Of a DNA stretch of 64,000 nt, positions 1 to 12,500 are shown one piece after another (position 1 is the first letter of the stretch; each line of letters begins with the position of its first letter). The translations under genes and the position numbers were made by a program. This DNA comes from Planctomycetota bacterium (GTDB lineage Bacteria > Planctomycetota > UBA1135 > GCA-002686595). The notes below the pieces were generated by a model, which was given only the letters and a program-made list of their open reading frames with translations, searched no databases and had not been told where the DNA came from. The DNA is taken from positions 124,001-188,000 of the forward strand of contig JAPLOF010000058.1 in NCBI GenBank assembly GCA_026692665.1, written 5' to 3'.

Positions 1-831
1 CGCGCGCGCCGACGCGACGATGCCGTCCAGCCAGGCCGAGCCGAACGTGTCGCGCCCCGTGCTCTTCGGAGGGACGCGCTCCAGGAACGGGTGCCGCAGG
101 AGCTCGGCCAGGAGTCCCGGGTCGGCCCGCCCGCGCGCCGCGGCGGCGCCGTCCACGTCCATCTCGGCCGCGAGCAGCCGCCGCGCGAGCCCGTCGAGCA
201 AGGCGTTCGCGGGCCCGGTGTCGAAGGCCAGGAGTCCCCCATCGCTCCCGAGCAGGGTCAGGTTGCCGAGCCCGCCCAGGTTGAGGATCGCCGCGGGCCG
301 CGGCACGTGGGCGAAGAGCAACGCGTCGGCCAGCGGCGAGAGCGGCGCGCCCTCGCCACCGGCCGCGACGTCGCGCTGGCGGAAGTCGCTCGCGACCATG
401 CAGTCGGCGATTTCGGCCACGAAGTCCCCGTCGCCCAGCTGCAGCGTGGCCGGCCCGCTGTCTTCGAGACCGTCGTGGTGCCACACGGTCTGCCCGTGGC
501 TCCCCACGAGGTCGAGCTGGATCCCGGCGCGGTCGGCGACCGCGCGCGCCGCCGAGCCGAACGCGCGCCCGAGATCGCGATCGAGGAGCGCGGTCTCGCG
601 CAACGAACACGGCGCCCCCTCGAGGACGGAGCGGACGCGGCGCGCGAGCTCGGGCGGATACGGCTCGCAGGCGTAGACGAGCAGCTCGGGCGGCTCGAGG
701 GCGAGGCCCCGTTCGCCCTCTTTCGCCCGGATGCGGGCCAGCCCCACGTCGATCCCGTCGGCCGAGGTGCCCGACAGGACGCCGGCGACGAGGGCGCCCG
801 GATCGAGGAAGCGTTCTTCGAGCGCGCGCAT
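1..831 (-). CDS. anmK: Anhydro-N-acetylmuramic acid kinase, 3' end beyond window
   Basis: Phosphorylates 1,6-anhydro-MurNAc released by peptidoglycan turnover, giving MurNAc-6-phosphate for recycling; cytosolic. The 277 visible codons carry the family landmarks in order: nucleotide-binding GVLSGTSADGID (17-28), GSHGQTVW (110-117), TLQLGDG (129-135), DFRQRDVAAGG (149-159), LNLGGLGN (183-190) and FDTGPANAL (203-211). Family members are about 370 residues, so roughly the last quarter lies off the left edge. The ATG at 831 is the only start that leaves the conserved N-terminus intact; an ATG at 874 runs into a stop after three codons. It is divergent from the response regulator at 873, leaving only about 40 bp for both promoters. 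Confidence 0.93.
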   Translation of the reverse strand, partial: MRALEERFLDPGALVAGVLSGTSADGIDVGLARIRAKEGERGLALEPPELLVYACEPYPPELARRVRSVLEGAPCSLRETALLDRDLGRAFGSAARAVADRAGIQLDLVGSHGQTVWHHDGLEDSGPATLQLGDGDFVAEIADCMVASDFRQRDVAAGGEGAPLSPLADALLFAHVPRPAAILNLGGLGNLTLLGSDGGLLAFDTGPANALLDGLARRLLAAEMDVDGAAAARGRADPGLLAELLRHPFLERVPPKSTGRDTFGSAWLDGIVASARA

Positions 832-872
832 CGCCGCGCCGATCCTACGGCGCGGCCCGCTACGATTCCCCC

Positions 873-2303
<1,431 letters not shown>

Positions 2304-2319
2304 GCCGGAGACCTGGAGG

Positions 2320-2347
2320 TTGACGGATTCGACCATACTCGAATAAT
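2320..2347 (+). promoter_or_regulatory. Sigma-70-type promoter inside palindrome, near-leaderless
   Basis: A -35 box TTGACG (2320-2325, 5 of 6 consensus) is followed after 16 bp by AATAAT (2342-2347, 5 of 6). Transcription would be expected around 2353-2355, only a few bases before the ATG at 2357, so the mRNA would be essentially leaderless. The AT-rich -10 stands out in this GC-rich sequence. Confidence 0.6.
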
Positions 2348-2367
2348 TATTCGAGTATGGTCGAATC
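2326..2367. repeat. Perfect 42-bp palindrome spanning promoter and start codon
   Basis: Positions 2326-2346 are the exact reverse complement of 2347-2367 with no spacer. The centre reads TCGAATAATTATTCGA; the outer arms begin GATTCGACCATA and end TATGGTCGAATC. It overlaps the spacer and -10 of the proposed promoter and the first codons (ATG GTC GAA TC) of the ATPase gene. It could be an operator for a dimeric regulator, an mRNA hairpin over the start codon, or an element boundary. Confidence 0.9.
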
Positions 2368-3697
2368 CTTCTACAGGCTGGATCGCTCCGAGTGTTCCGA
2401 CGAGCTCCGCCGCCGGATCCTCGAACCCGCTCCCGGGCGGATCCAGCTGATCTCCGGGCCTCGGCAGGTCGGCAAGACGACCATGCTGCTCGAGTTGGCC
2501 GAGGAGCTCGGGGAACGGGCCGTCTACGTCAGCGGGGACGAGCCCGGTGCATCGACTCCGGGTGTCTGGGACCGCACCTTCGCGGAGGCCGAGGCGATCG
2601 CGGGTTCCCGCGGATCCGCGGTGCTGTTCCTCGACGAGGTGACGTCGATGGACGGCTGGGCGCGCAGGCTGAAGGGCTCGTGGGATCGGATCCGCCGCCG
2701 GAAGACGCCCCTGCACGTCGTCGCCACGGGTTCCTCGTCGCTCGTCCTCGGGAGAGGCGCCGAGGAGAGCCTCGCCGGCCGGTTCGAGCGGCTCGTGCTG
2801 ACGCACTGGGCTCCCGCTTCGCTGGCGCGCACGTTCCGGATGTCGGCGGCGCGCGCCTGCGACACGGCGTTGCGCTGGGGCACCTACCCCGGCTCGATCG
2901 AGTACCTGAACGATCCGACGCGCTGGGCCGCATACGTGCGCGAAGCCGTGATCGAGCCGGCCTTGTCGCGCGACATCCACGACCTGGGACCCGTGCGCAA
3001 GCCGGCCCTCTTGCGGCAGGTGTTCTGGGTCGCCGCGTCGTCGCCGGCGCAGGTCGTCGCGCTCAAGAAGCTGCAAGGTCAGCTCGAGGACGCCGGCTCG
3101 ATGGAGACGATCGCGAGCTACCTCGACCTGCTCGAGCGCGCGTACCTCGTCGCGCACCTCGACAAGTTCTCGACGCGCGCCGCGCGCCGCAGGTCCGCGC
3201 CACCCAAGCTGGTCACGCTGAACCAGGCCCTGCTCGCGGTCGCCGACCCGGCCGGTCCGCCGACCGCGGCCGACCCGGAGCGCCTGGGCCGCTGGATCGA
3301 GAACGCGGTCCTCGCGCACGCCTGGAACCGCGGGCAGCGCGTGCGCTATTGGCGCGAGGAACCGCACGAAGTGGACATGGTCCTCGACGGTTCGTGGGGC
3401 TCCTGGGCCGTGGAGGTGAAGTCCGGACGGTACGCGCAGAGCGACCTCGCCGGACTCTTCGAGTTCACCCGGCGTCATCCGCGCTACCAGCCGCTCTTCA
3501 TCGGAGTCGCTGGAGGGTTGGGCCTGGCCGAACGTCTCGGGCTCGCGGCTGTCACGTGGCAGGACTTCCTGCTCCACGGCCCGGGCGGGAAACCGAACGA
3601 GGCGGACGTGGTTCGCGAAGTCGCGCCGGTCTACCGCGCCCGGAAGAAGAAGACCGTCAGCGCAGTTCGAACACGACGCTCTCGTCGGTCACGGTGA
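2357..3697 (+). CDS. AAA ATPase with DUF4143 and nuclease-like C-terminus
   Basis: Member of the large, poorly understood family of ATPases pairing an AAA-type nucleotide-binding domain with DUF4143. Walker A is GPRQVGKT (34-41) and Walker B VLFLDEV (89-95), followed by a sensor-like VVATGSSSL stretch. The C-terminal region has an EVDMVL ... WAVEVKSG pattern typical of the PD-(D/E)XK-like core seen in this family; whether it cleaves DNA is unknown. 446 residues, normal length. The start lies inside a perfect palindrome with no leader. The 3' end overlaps the convergent neighbour by 41 bp. Family members are often mobile or patchily distributed; here there is no partner toxin or antitoxin gene. 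Confidence 0.9.
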   Translation: MVESFYRLDRSECSDELRRRILEPAPGRIQLISGPRQVGKTTMLLELAEELGERAVYVSGDEPGASTPGVWDRTFAEAEAIAGSRGSAVLFLDEVTSMDGWARRLKGSWDRIRRRKTPLHVVATGSSSLVLGRGAEESLAGRFERLVLTHWAPASLARTFRMSAARACDTALRWGTYPGSIEYLNDPTRWAAYVREAVIEPALSRDIHDLGPVRKPALLRQVFWVAASSPAQVVALKKLQGQLEDAGSMETIASYLDLLERAYLVAHLDKFSTRAARRRSAPPKLVTLNQALLAVADPAGPPTAADPERLGRWIENAVLAHAWNRGQRVRYWREEPHEVDMVLDGSWGSWAVEVKSGRYAQSDLAGLFEFTRRHPRYQPLFIGVAGGLGLAERLGLAAVTWQDFLLHGPGGKPNEADVVREVAPVYRARKKKTVSAVRTRRSRRSR

Positions 3698-5243
3698 TCG
3701 CGCGGGCGCCGCTCGCTCCCTCGATCTCGACGACGTACTCGCCGGGACCGAGCCGCAGCGGCACGAGGCCCGAGGGAGGGAGAGGCAGGACCGCGATGGG
3801 CGTGCCGGACGGGTCGTGGAGGAACGCGCGCGCCGCGTGCGTCGTCTGCGGTCCGAAGTCGAGGGCGACCTCGACGCCGGGCTCGATCGAGAGGTCGACG
3901 ACCTCGCCGCTGCCCGGCGTGCTCGGCTCCACGCGCAGCGGACGGCAGGCATGGCGCGGATCCGCGACGACGAGCACGTGCGGCTCGAGGGGGAGATCGG
4001 CGAAGCGCGCCACGCCATCCGGACCGGTCGAGACCTCGGCCCGCTGTCCCCACGCGAGGCGATCCGCCGGGAAGAGCGCGAGGCGCACCGCGCTGGCCGC
4101 GCTGCCGTCGGCGTGGCGGGCGCGGATGGTGACGTGACCCGGCGCCGTGAACTGGAGCACGCCGAGGTCCAGTTCCGCACCAGGCTGCAGGTCCACCTCG
4201 CGGAACAAGCTGGCGCGACCGGGAGCCCGGAACTCGATGAGCGTTCGGCCGGGAGTGAACTGGTGTTCGGCGCAACCCGACGGCCCCACACCCGTCGACC
4301 ACTGGACGCCCTCGCGCGGCCGGCCGGAGAAGCTCGCGTCCACCACGGGAGCCCCGGTCGCGCCGTCGACCAGGCAGAAGCGCACGCTCGCGCGCATCTG
4401 GCGCAGCAGCGCGAGCGGCGTGCGGAACACGACTTCGCGCGCGGCGTCCTCGACCGTCTCCGAAGCAACGATGGTGCCGTCGATCGAAGCGGTCAGGACG
4501 GCGGGCGTCGCGCTCGCGAGGGCGATCTCGCACAGCGCGTCGGGCGGAGCTCCCGGCCACGTCGCACGGGGCGGGCCCTCACCGATCCCCGTTCCGAAGA
4601 AGGCGGACCGGCGACACTTCAGCGCGGGATCGCCCAGACCGCGGATCGCACTGTCGACCGCGACGCACAGGAGCGACGGGCCGGGGAGGATCTGCGGCGA
4701 CTCCAGGGCGTCCAGGATGGGCCTTCCGTCGTCGGCTTGCCAACGAACGCGGACCCTCGGCGCGGCCTCGACGCGCATCTCGAAGCGCTGCTCCTCGGCG
4801 ACGGCGAGCACCGCGATTCGCTCGACCGCGGGAATCGAGGCGGGAGCGACGATCGAGACGGTGTGCTCCCCGGGCGGTACGTCGCGCGCGCGGAAGACGA
4901 GGCCTGGACCCGCTTCGAGCACCAGGAGCCGCGCGAGCGCGTCACGGCATTCCACCTCGACCCCGCTGCCGAGCTTGCGGCCCTCCTTGTCGACGACCAC
5001 GATCGCGATGCTGGCCCGGGTCGCGCTTGCGGATCCGCTCGGATCCGGCGCGGAGCGTCGGGGCGCGAGGCTGACGGAACTCCGCTCGGACTGCGCGAGT
5101 TCCACGGTCGGCGGCGGAGCGTCCGCGCGCTCGGGCGCGACCGGGGTGGGTTCGAGCCCCGGGCTCGCGGGATCCGTGGAGAGCGCGAAGTAGAGCGCCG
5201 CGACGAGCGCGATCACGGCGGCGAGGACGAGGGCGAGGCGCAT
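3657..5243 (-). CDS. Membrane-anchored or secreted protein with beta-sandwich repeats
   Basis: Not a recognised family by name. The protein starts with a hydrophobic segment (residues about 3-20) acting as signal anchor or signal peptide, then a Pro/Ala/Ser-rich linker (25-75). The remaining 450 residues are built of beta-rich modules with turns such as GPDGVARFADLPLEPH and GPGEYVVEIEGASGA, which resemble carboxypeptidase-regulatory-like (transthyretin/CnaB-like) domains common in surface proteins. It probably works outside the inner membrane; no catalytic motif is visible. Length 528 residues. It overlaps the convergent ATPase gene at its 3' end. Confidence 0.8.
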   Translation of the reverse strand: MRLALVLAAVIALVAALYFALSTDPASPGLEPTPVAPERADAPPPTVELAQSERSSVSLAPRRSAPDPSGSASATRASIAIVVVDKEGRKLGSGVEVECRDALARLLVLEAGPGLVFRARDVPPGEHTVSIVAPASIPAVERIAVLAVAEEQRFEMRVEAAPRVRVRWQADDGRPILDALESPQILPGPSLLCVAVDSAIRGLGDPALKCRRSAFFGTGIGEGPPRATWPGAPPDALCEIALASATPAVLTASIDGTIVASETVEDAAREVVFRTPLALLRQMRASVRFCLVDGATGAPVVDASFSGRPREGVQWSTGVGPSGCAEHQFTPGRTLIEFRAPGRASLFREVDLQPGAELDLGVLQFTAPGHVTIRARHADGSAASAVRLALFPADRLAWGQRAEVSTGPDGVARFADLPLEPHVLVVADPRHACRPLRVEPSTPGSGEVVDLSIEPGVEVALDFGPQTTHAARAFLHDPSGTPIAVLPLPPSGLVPLRLGPGEYVVEIEGASGARAITVTDESVVFELR

Positions 5244-5308
5244 GGGCTGCGATCAGTCTGACGCGGCTCGCGCCCGGGACGAGCGCAGAAACAGGCGCGG
5301 AAATGCGC

Positions 5309-5341
5309 GCGGCGCGCGGAGCCCGAGGCTCCGCGCGCCGC
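5309..5341 (-). terminator. Strong GC hairpin downstream of the LysM gene
   Basis: A 15-bp perfect stem (5309-5323 with 5327-5341) closes a 3-nt loop, about 22 bases past the stop of the minus-strand LysM gene. The following minus-strand bases are only modestly T-rich (CATTTCC ... TGTTTCTG), so it may act as a terminator or an RNA-stabilising end. Confidence 0.65.
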
Positions 5342-5362
5342 ACATGCGATCGGGGACCGAGC

Positions 5363-6220
5363 TCAGGGAATGCGCAGGCGCATGCCCTTCTTGATCGACT
5401 CGGGCTTGGCCAGGAGGTCGCGGTTCGCGTCGTAGATCTCCTGCCAGCGGTTGCCGTCGCCGAGCTCGGTCTTGGCGATCTTCCACAGGCTCTCGCCGCT
5501 CGCGACGGTGTGGAACTTCTTGCCCGAGGCCTTGGCGGGCGCCTTCGGTTCGGCCTTGCCCTTCGACCCGGACTTCGTGGACGACTTCGCGTCGGACTTC
5601 GCCACGACGTCCTTCGCCGGCTCGGCGGCTTCGCCCGGGGCGGCCTTGGCCGCGGCCATCGCGCGCTCGTCGGCGAAGACCGGCACGAAGACCGACTCGC
5701 CCGGCTGGACGTCCATGCGGCCCTCGTTGTGACGCTTCAGGACGTCGAGGCGCTGCCAGTCGCCGTAGTACGTGTCCGCGATGCCGCGCCACGTGTCGCC
5801 TTCCTTCCACGTGTAGAGCTTGAGGTCGGGGAACCACGAGTCCTGCAGGCCGTCGACCTTCTTGAGCAGGGCGCCGGGCGGCAGCGTCGGGCCGGCGACG
5901 ACCGGCGTTTGCGGAGCCGGGACGGCCGCCGCACCGCTGGCCGGTGCGGCCGGCTGCTGGACGACCGGCGCGGCGGGCGCCGTCGTCGGGGTGACGGCGG
6001 GGCCGGCGACCGGCTGCGCCGTCGGCTGGATCGTCGTGTTCAGGAGCGGCGCCGCCGGGTTGCCGGCGGGGGCCTGAGCCACGGCCGGTGCGCCCTTCTT
6101 CGCACCGGCTTCGACGACGTTCGTCTTGTCGAGCGGGTCGTCGACCGTGACGGTCACGACCAGGATCAGCGCCACGAGGAACAGGACGGAGAGAACGATG
6201 ACCTTTTCGACCTTGCCCAT
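5363..6220 (-). CDS. LysM-domain membrane protein
   Basis: Probably binds or patrols peptidoglycan from an inner-membrane anchor. Residues 7-25 form one transmembrane helix; 35-115 is a Pro/Ala/Thr/Val-rich linker long enough to cross the periplasm. A LysM-like module follows at about 135-182 (LYTWKEGDTWRGIADTYYGD ... VQPGESVFVP), then a Lys/Ala/Pro linker (190-232) and a canonical LysM at 236-285 (HTVASGESLWKIAKTELGDG ... IKKGMRLRIP). The ATG at 6220 was chosen because it directly precedes the membrane helix; the open frame upstream is not protein-like. 285 residues. No enzyme domain is fused. Confidence 0.9.
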   Translation of the reverse strand: MGKVEKVIVLSVLFLVALILVVTVTVDDPLDKTNVVEAGAKKGAPAVAQAPAGNPAAPLLNTTIQPTAQPVAGPAVTPTTAPAAPVVQQPAAPASGAAAVPAPQTPVVAGPTLPPGALLKKVDGLQDSWFPDLKLYTWKEGDTWRGIADTYYGDWQRLDVLKRHNEGRMDVQPGESVFVPVFADERAMAAAKAAPGEAAEPAKDVVAKSDAKSSTKSGSKGKAEPKAPAKASGKKFHTVASGESLWKIAKTELGDGNRWQEIYDANRDLLAKPESIKKGMRLRIP

Positions 6221-6383
6221 GGATGTCGCGCGGCGCCTGCGCAGGCCGCGGCGGATAGCAGATTGACTGGAACTCTCGAGCGGGATGGGGCGCTGCCCGG
6301 CGGCTGCGCCAACCCGTGTCTTCGTAGGGGGTTGCAAGAGGTGAGTCAAAAGGAAATCGATCTTTCCACCCCCCATCCCGAGT

Positions 6384-6466
6384 GTCCTGAGGGCCTCAGG
6401 ACGCCCCATCTGGGGGCCCTCGGGCCATTCCGGACTCGCCCATCCTCTGCATTCCGGACCCGGAAT
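6384..6466. promoter_or_regulatory. Cluster of palindromes and a direct repeat ahead of the GT gene
   Basis: In the 288-bp divergent spacer between the LysM gene and the glycosyltransferase: a 19-nt palindrome GTCCTGAGGGCCTCAGGAC (6384-6402), an adjacent GCCCC/GGGGC hairpin (6403-6417), and CATTCCGGAC twice (6426-6435, 6450-6459), the second copy being half of ATTCCGG-AC-CCGGAAT (6451-6466). This looks like operator or UTR structure; the rest of the spacer shows nothing clear. Confidence 0.45.
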
Positions 6467-6508
6467 CGTGCACCGTCCGGGCCGTCCGCATAGAACCGTT
6501 CCGATCGC

Positions 6509-8953
6509 ATGGATCGCGCCGCCGCAGTCGCCACGAAACCGCCCGATCTCGACCCCGACGGGCGCGCTCTGCCGAGCTTGCGCGACACGTGGGTGCGCGC
6601 GCTCGTCGTGCTGACGCTCGTGCTGCAGTGCTTCGCGTGGTCGCGCGTCGAGGGCTACCAGATCGCGGACTCGGTCGAGTTCATGGAGATCGCGCAGAGT
6701 TTCGTGCGCGGCGAAGAACGTGTCGATGCGGGACTCATCCGTCCCTTCGGTTTCTCGTTCATTCTCCTGCCTTTTTTCGCGCTCGCCGACTGGATCGGGC
6801 TGCGCGATCTGCGCGCGGTCGTGTGGTGCGTGACGCTCGTCGAGATCCTGCTCGGCTGCGTGCTCGTCGTGCTGACCGCGCGCGTCGCGGCGCGCGTGGG
6901 TGGCCGCGCGTGCGCGCTGGCCGCCGGCTTCCTCGTCGCGACCAATCCGGTCTTCCTGCAGTACTCGACACAGCCCGAGTCGGGCATCCCGGCGGGCGTC
7001 TGCATCGCGCTCGCGCTCGAGAAATTGCTGGTTCGCCGCGGAAAACAGTCCATTTCCGGCCGCGACGCGCTCGTCGGCGGACTGTGGCTCGGCGCCGCGT
7101 TCCTCGTCGCGTACAAGACGCTGCTCGTCTCCGCGGTGCTCGTGGTCCTTCTCGTGCTGCGCGATCGATGGTCGCACCGGCGCACGTGGATCGCGGCCGG
7201 GGCGGGACTCTTCGCCGCGCTCGCGTTGCAGAGCGTCCTCGACTGGGCGATGTACGACGCGTTCGGCGCGAGCGTCTTCAACTACCTGGCGCAGAACACG
7301 GGCAGCGTGCTGACGTCGGTGTTCCTGAAGGTGCACTTCGCGATCGGCGGCGGAATCCACGGCGTTCCGCTGCTCGACCAGCCGCGCAGCTGGTGGCTCG
7401 ATCGCGCCGAGGACATCTACCGCATCCGCGCCGAATGGACCGGAGAATCGTGGTACGGGCCTTCGGAGATCTCGCTGCGCGGGAAGATGAGCCCCTGGTT
7501 CTACGTCACGCAGTTGCCCACGATGCTCCCGTGGCCGGCGATCGCGATGCTCGCGATCGGCACGGTCGTCGCCGTGGTGAAGCGCAACGTCGCGGCCGTG
7601 ATGCTCATCGTGCTGCTCGTGGTGAACGTCGCCGCGATGAGCAACAAGGGCCAGAAGGAGTTCCGCATCTGGCTGCCGCTCCTGGCGATCCTCATGCCCG
7701 TGACGGCCCTGGGGTTCGCGTGGCTCGCGGATGCGGTGCTCGCGCGCGTGGGATCGGCGCGGAAGTTCGCGACGATCGTCCTCTTCGCCGCGATCGCGGC
7801 GTTCTCGCTGCGATCGTTGACCGACATCGAGATGCGCCGCTTCGGCGGCTACTGGGTCGCGATGGACTGGGTGAACGCGCGGGCCGCCGAGTCCCTGCCG
7901 GCGCGGGCGGAGGAGGCCCGCCGCCGTGGTCTCCGCGAACCGGAGCACGTGCGCGTCGCGGCCGCGTACCACTGGGCGGTCTTCCGCCGCGGCTCGCCGA
8001 TCGTCGATCCCGTGAAGCTGCCCTGGCAGCTCAACATGTGGAGCCAGTACATGCCCGACGAGAAGTCGGGCTTCGTGACGCAGCACAACGAGGACCTCGC
8101 GGCGCTCGAGGAGGTCGACGTGTTCCTCGTCCACCTGCCCATCCTCTCCGAGCACCCCGAGCTGATGCGCTGGGTCGCCGCCGGGTTCGAGGTCGCGGCC
8201 GCGTTCTACGATCAGTCGACGTACGGCGACCTCGGCCCGATCTTCGTCCTCCAGCGACGCTCGTCCGATCCGCGCGGACGCCGGTTCTTCGAGGAGCGGC
8301 GCGGCCTCGACCTCGCGCAGTTCCAGGCGGACCGCGAGCTGCGTGGCGCGTTCGACTTCATCGATCCCGAGGACCCGGACGGCGAGCGCTTGCAGCTCCT
8401 CGGCATCGAGTACCAGGAGGTCCCGCCCCAGGGCTTCGGCTGGATCACCTACCACTGGAGCGCGCCCCGGAAGCCCGCGCGCGACTGGACGCTCGTGGAC
8501 CGGATCACGCCTCCGGACGAGCACTACGTCTGGGACAACGGTCACCGCGCGGCCTACGGCGCGCTGCCCACCGACGCGTGGGACGCGGGGACGATCGTGT
8601 CCGAGAGCTACCTCGTCGTGCCCGCCTCCGAGCCCTACCGGAGCGGCGCCCCGTTCCATCCGATCGGCGGCGCGTACCGCCGCGGCGATCTGCTGCCCGT
8701 GCGCTGCTGGATGGGGGTGCGCGCCTACGGCCCCGATCCCGGAGATGGGACACGGCCCCCGGTCGAGCGCGAGCTCGTCGCCGCGCGTCCGGGTGCCCGG
8801 ACTCCCGCGCGCCCCGTCGGCGCGACGGACCTCTACCAGACCGCCGACGGCACGCAGTTCAGCGCGGACGGCCTGGTGCGGGCCCGGGGACTCCTCCTGC
8901 CGGTCCTCGACGCCGCCCGCCTGCCCGACGACGGGCGCCCGATTCGCGACTGA
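6509..8953 (+). CDS. Polytopic membrane glycosyltransferase, GT22/GT39-like
   Basis: Predicted inner-membrane glycosyltransferase of the GT-C fold, using a polyprenyl-phosphate sugar. About ten hydrophobic segments fill residues 28-430. An acidic first-loop motif EGYQIADSVEFMEIAQ (about 48-63) precedes RPFGFSFILLPF, and NKGQKEFRIWLPLLAIL (about 378-394) resembles the HKEXRF loop of Alg9-type GT22 enzymes. The C-terminal ~380 residues are mostly soluble and unrecognised, making the protein longer (814 residues) than a plain GT-C enzyme. Acceptor and sugar cannot be told. It is monocistronic, with palindromic sequence upstream. Confidence 0.82.
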   Translation: MDRAAAVATKPPDLDPDGRALPSLRDTWVRALVVLTLVLQCFAWSRVEGYQIADSVEFMEIAQSFVRGEERVDAGLIRPFGFSFILLPFFALADWIGLRDLRAVVWCVTLVEILLGCVLVVLTARVAARVGGRACALAAGFLVATNPVFLQYSTQPESGIPAGVCIALALEKLLVRRGKQSISGRDALVGGLWLGAAFLVAYKTLLVSAVLVVLLVLRDRWSHRRTWIAAGAGLFAALALQSVLDWAMYDAFGASVFNYLAQNTGSVLTSVFLKVHFAIGGGIHGVPLLDQPRSWWLDRAEDIYRIRAEWTGESWYGPSEISLRGKMSPWFYVTQLPTMLPWPAIAMLAIGTVVAVVKRNVAAVMLIVLLVVNVAAMSNKGQKEFRIWLPLLAILMPVTALGFAWLADAVLARVGSARKFATIVLFAAIAAFSLRSLTDIEMRRFGGYWVAMDWVNARAAESLPARAEEARRRGLREPEHVRVAAAYHWAVFRRGSPIVDPVKLPWQLNMWSQYMPDEKSGFVTQHNEDLAALEEVDVFLVHLPILSEHPELMRWVAAGFEVAAAFYDQSTYGDLGPIFVLQRRSSDPRGRRFFEERRGLDLAQFQADRELRGAFDFIDPEDPDGERLQLLGIEYQEVPPQGFGWITYHWSAPRKPARDWTLVDRITPPDEHYVWDNGHRAAYGALPTDAWDAGTIVSESYLVVPASEPYRSGAPFHPIGGAYRRGDLLPVRCWMGVRAYGPDPGDGTRPPVERELVAARPGARTPARPVGATDLYQTADGTQFSADGLVRARGLLLPVLDAARLPDDGRPIRD

Positions 8954-9005
8954 AGAAGCGCTCGGACCTTGAGCGCGCCTTTGCACGCAGTTATCCTGCG
9001 GCTCC

Positions 9006-9638
9006 ATGCGCTTCAGCATGGATTCGAGTCGGGCGCGGTCGCTTTCCTTCGGCGCTGTCCCCCGGCTCCTCGGCACGCTCCTCGTGCTCGCCGGGCTCGC
9101 GGCCCTGCCCGGGTGCTCCTCCGGCGGCGCACAGTCCGACTCCGCGGCGCACAAGACGGGCAAGCCCATCGAGTTGCGCTACCGCGCGATCGCCAAGAAC
9201 CTCTCGTTCGGGATCGTGAACGAGTCGCACACGGATCGGACCGAGCTCTACTCGTCGCGCCAGCCCATCGACCAGGCCACGACCAAGGTGAGCCCCGACG
9301 AGGTCGTCGACGCGATCGTGGAGTACTTCCGCGACCAGGGCTTCTTCGCCATCGCGCAATCGGGAGGCGCTCCGAAGACGCCGCCCCCCGGCACATCCCA
9401 GATGCTGGAGGTCGATCTGCCCGAGGGCCCCTACCACGCCGTCCTGCGACCCGGGGTCACCGCGGACTACGCGAAGACCTTCCAGACCTGCGCGAAGGCG
9501 CTGCTGGACGTCTACAACAGCACGATGCAGCTCCAGGCCGTCGACTCGGCGCCCGCGTGGGGCGGAAACGCGCCCCAGCCCACGGGCGGCAAGAAGAGCT
9601 CGAAGGGCGGCGGCAGCAGCGCACGGTCCGGAGGCTAG
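9006..9638 (+). CDS. Small hypothetical lipoprotein
   Basis: No family recognised. The first 36 residues are a lipoprotein signal peptide with lipobox LPGC (cleavage before C37), followed by a Ser/Gly/Ala linker. The mature part is about 130 residues of mixed alpha/beta character (ELRYRAIAKNLSFGIVNES ... VDAIVEYFRDQGFF ... VDLPEGPYHAVLRPGVTADY) and ends in a Lys/Gly/Ser-rich tail. Likely membrane-attached and periplasm-facing. It ends a few bases before kdsB, and its last codons supply the GGAGG site used by that gene, so the two may be co-transcribed. Confidence 0.8.
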   Translation: MRFSMDSSRARSLSFGAVPRLLGTLLVLAGLAALPGCSSGGAQSDSAAHKTGKPIELRYRAIAKNLSFGIVNESHTDRTELYSSRQPIDQATTKVSPDEVVDAIVEYFRDQGFFAIAQSGGAPKTPPPGTSQMLEVDLPEGPYHAVLRPGVTADYAKTFQTCAKALLDVYNSTMQLQAVDSAPAWGGNAPQPTGGKKSSKGGGSSARSGG

Positions 9639-9643
9639 GCCGC

Positions 9644-12496
<2,853 letters not shown>

Positions 12497-12500
<4 letters not shown>

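Noticed and set aside
6221-9169. Minus-strand extension of the LysM frame across the glycosyltransferase
   Set aside because: Composition is not protein-like and the membrane helix after the ATG at 6220 marks the true N-terminus.
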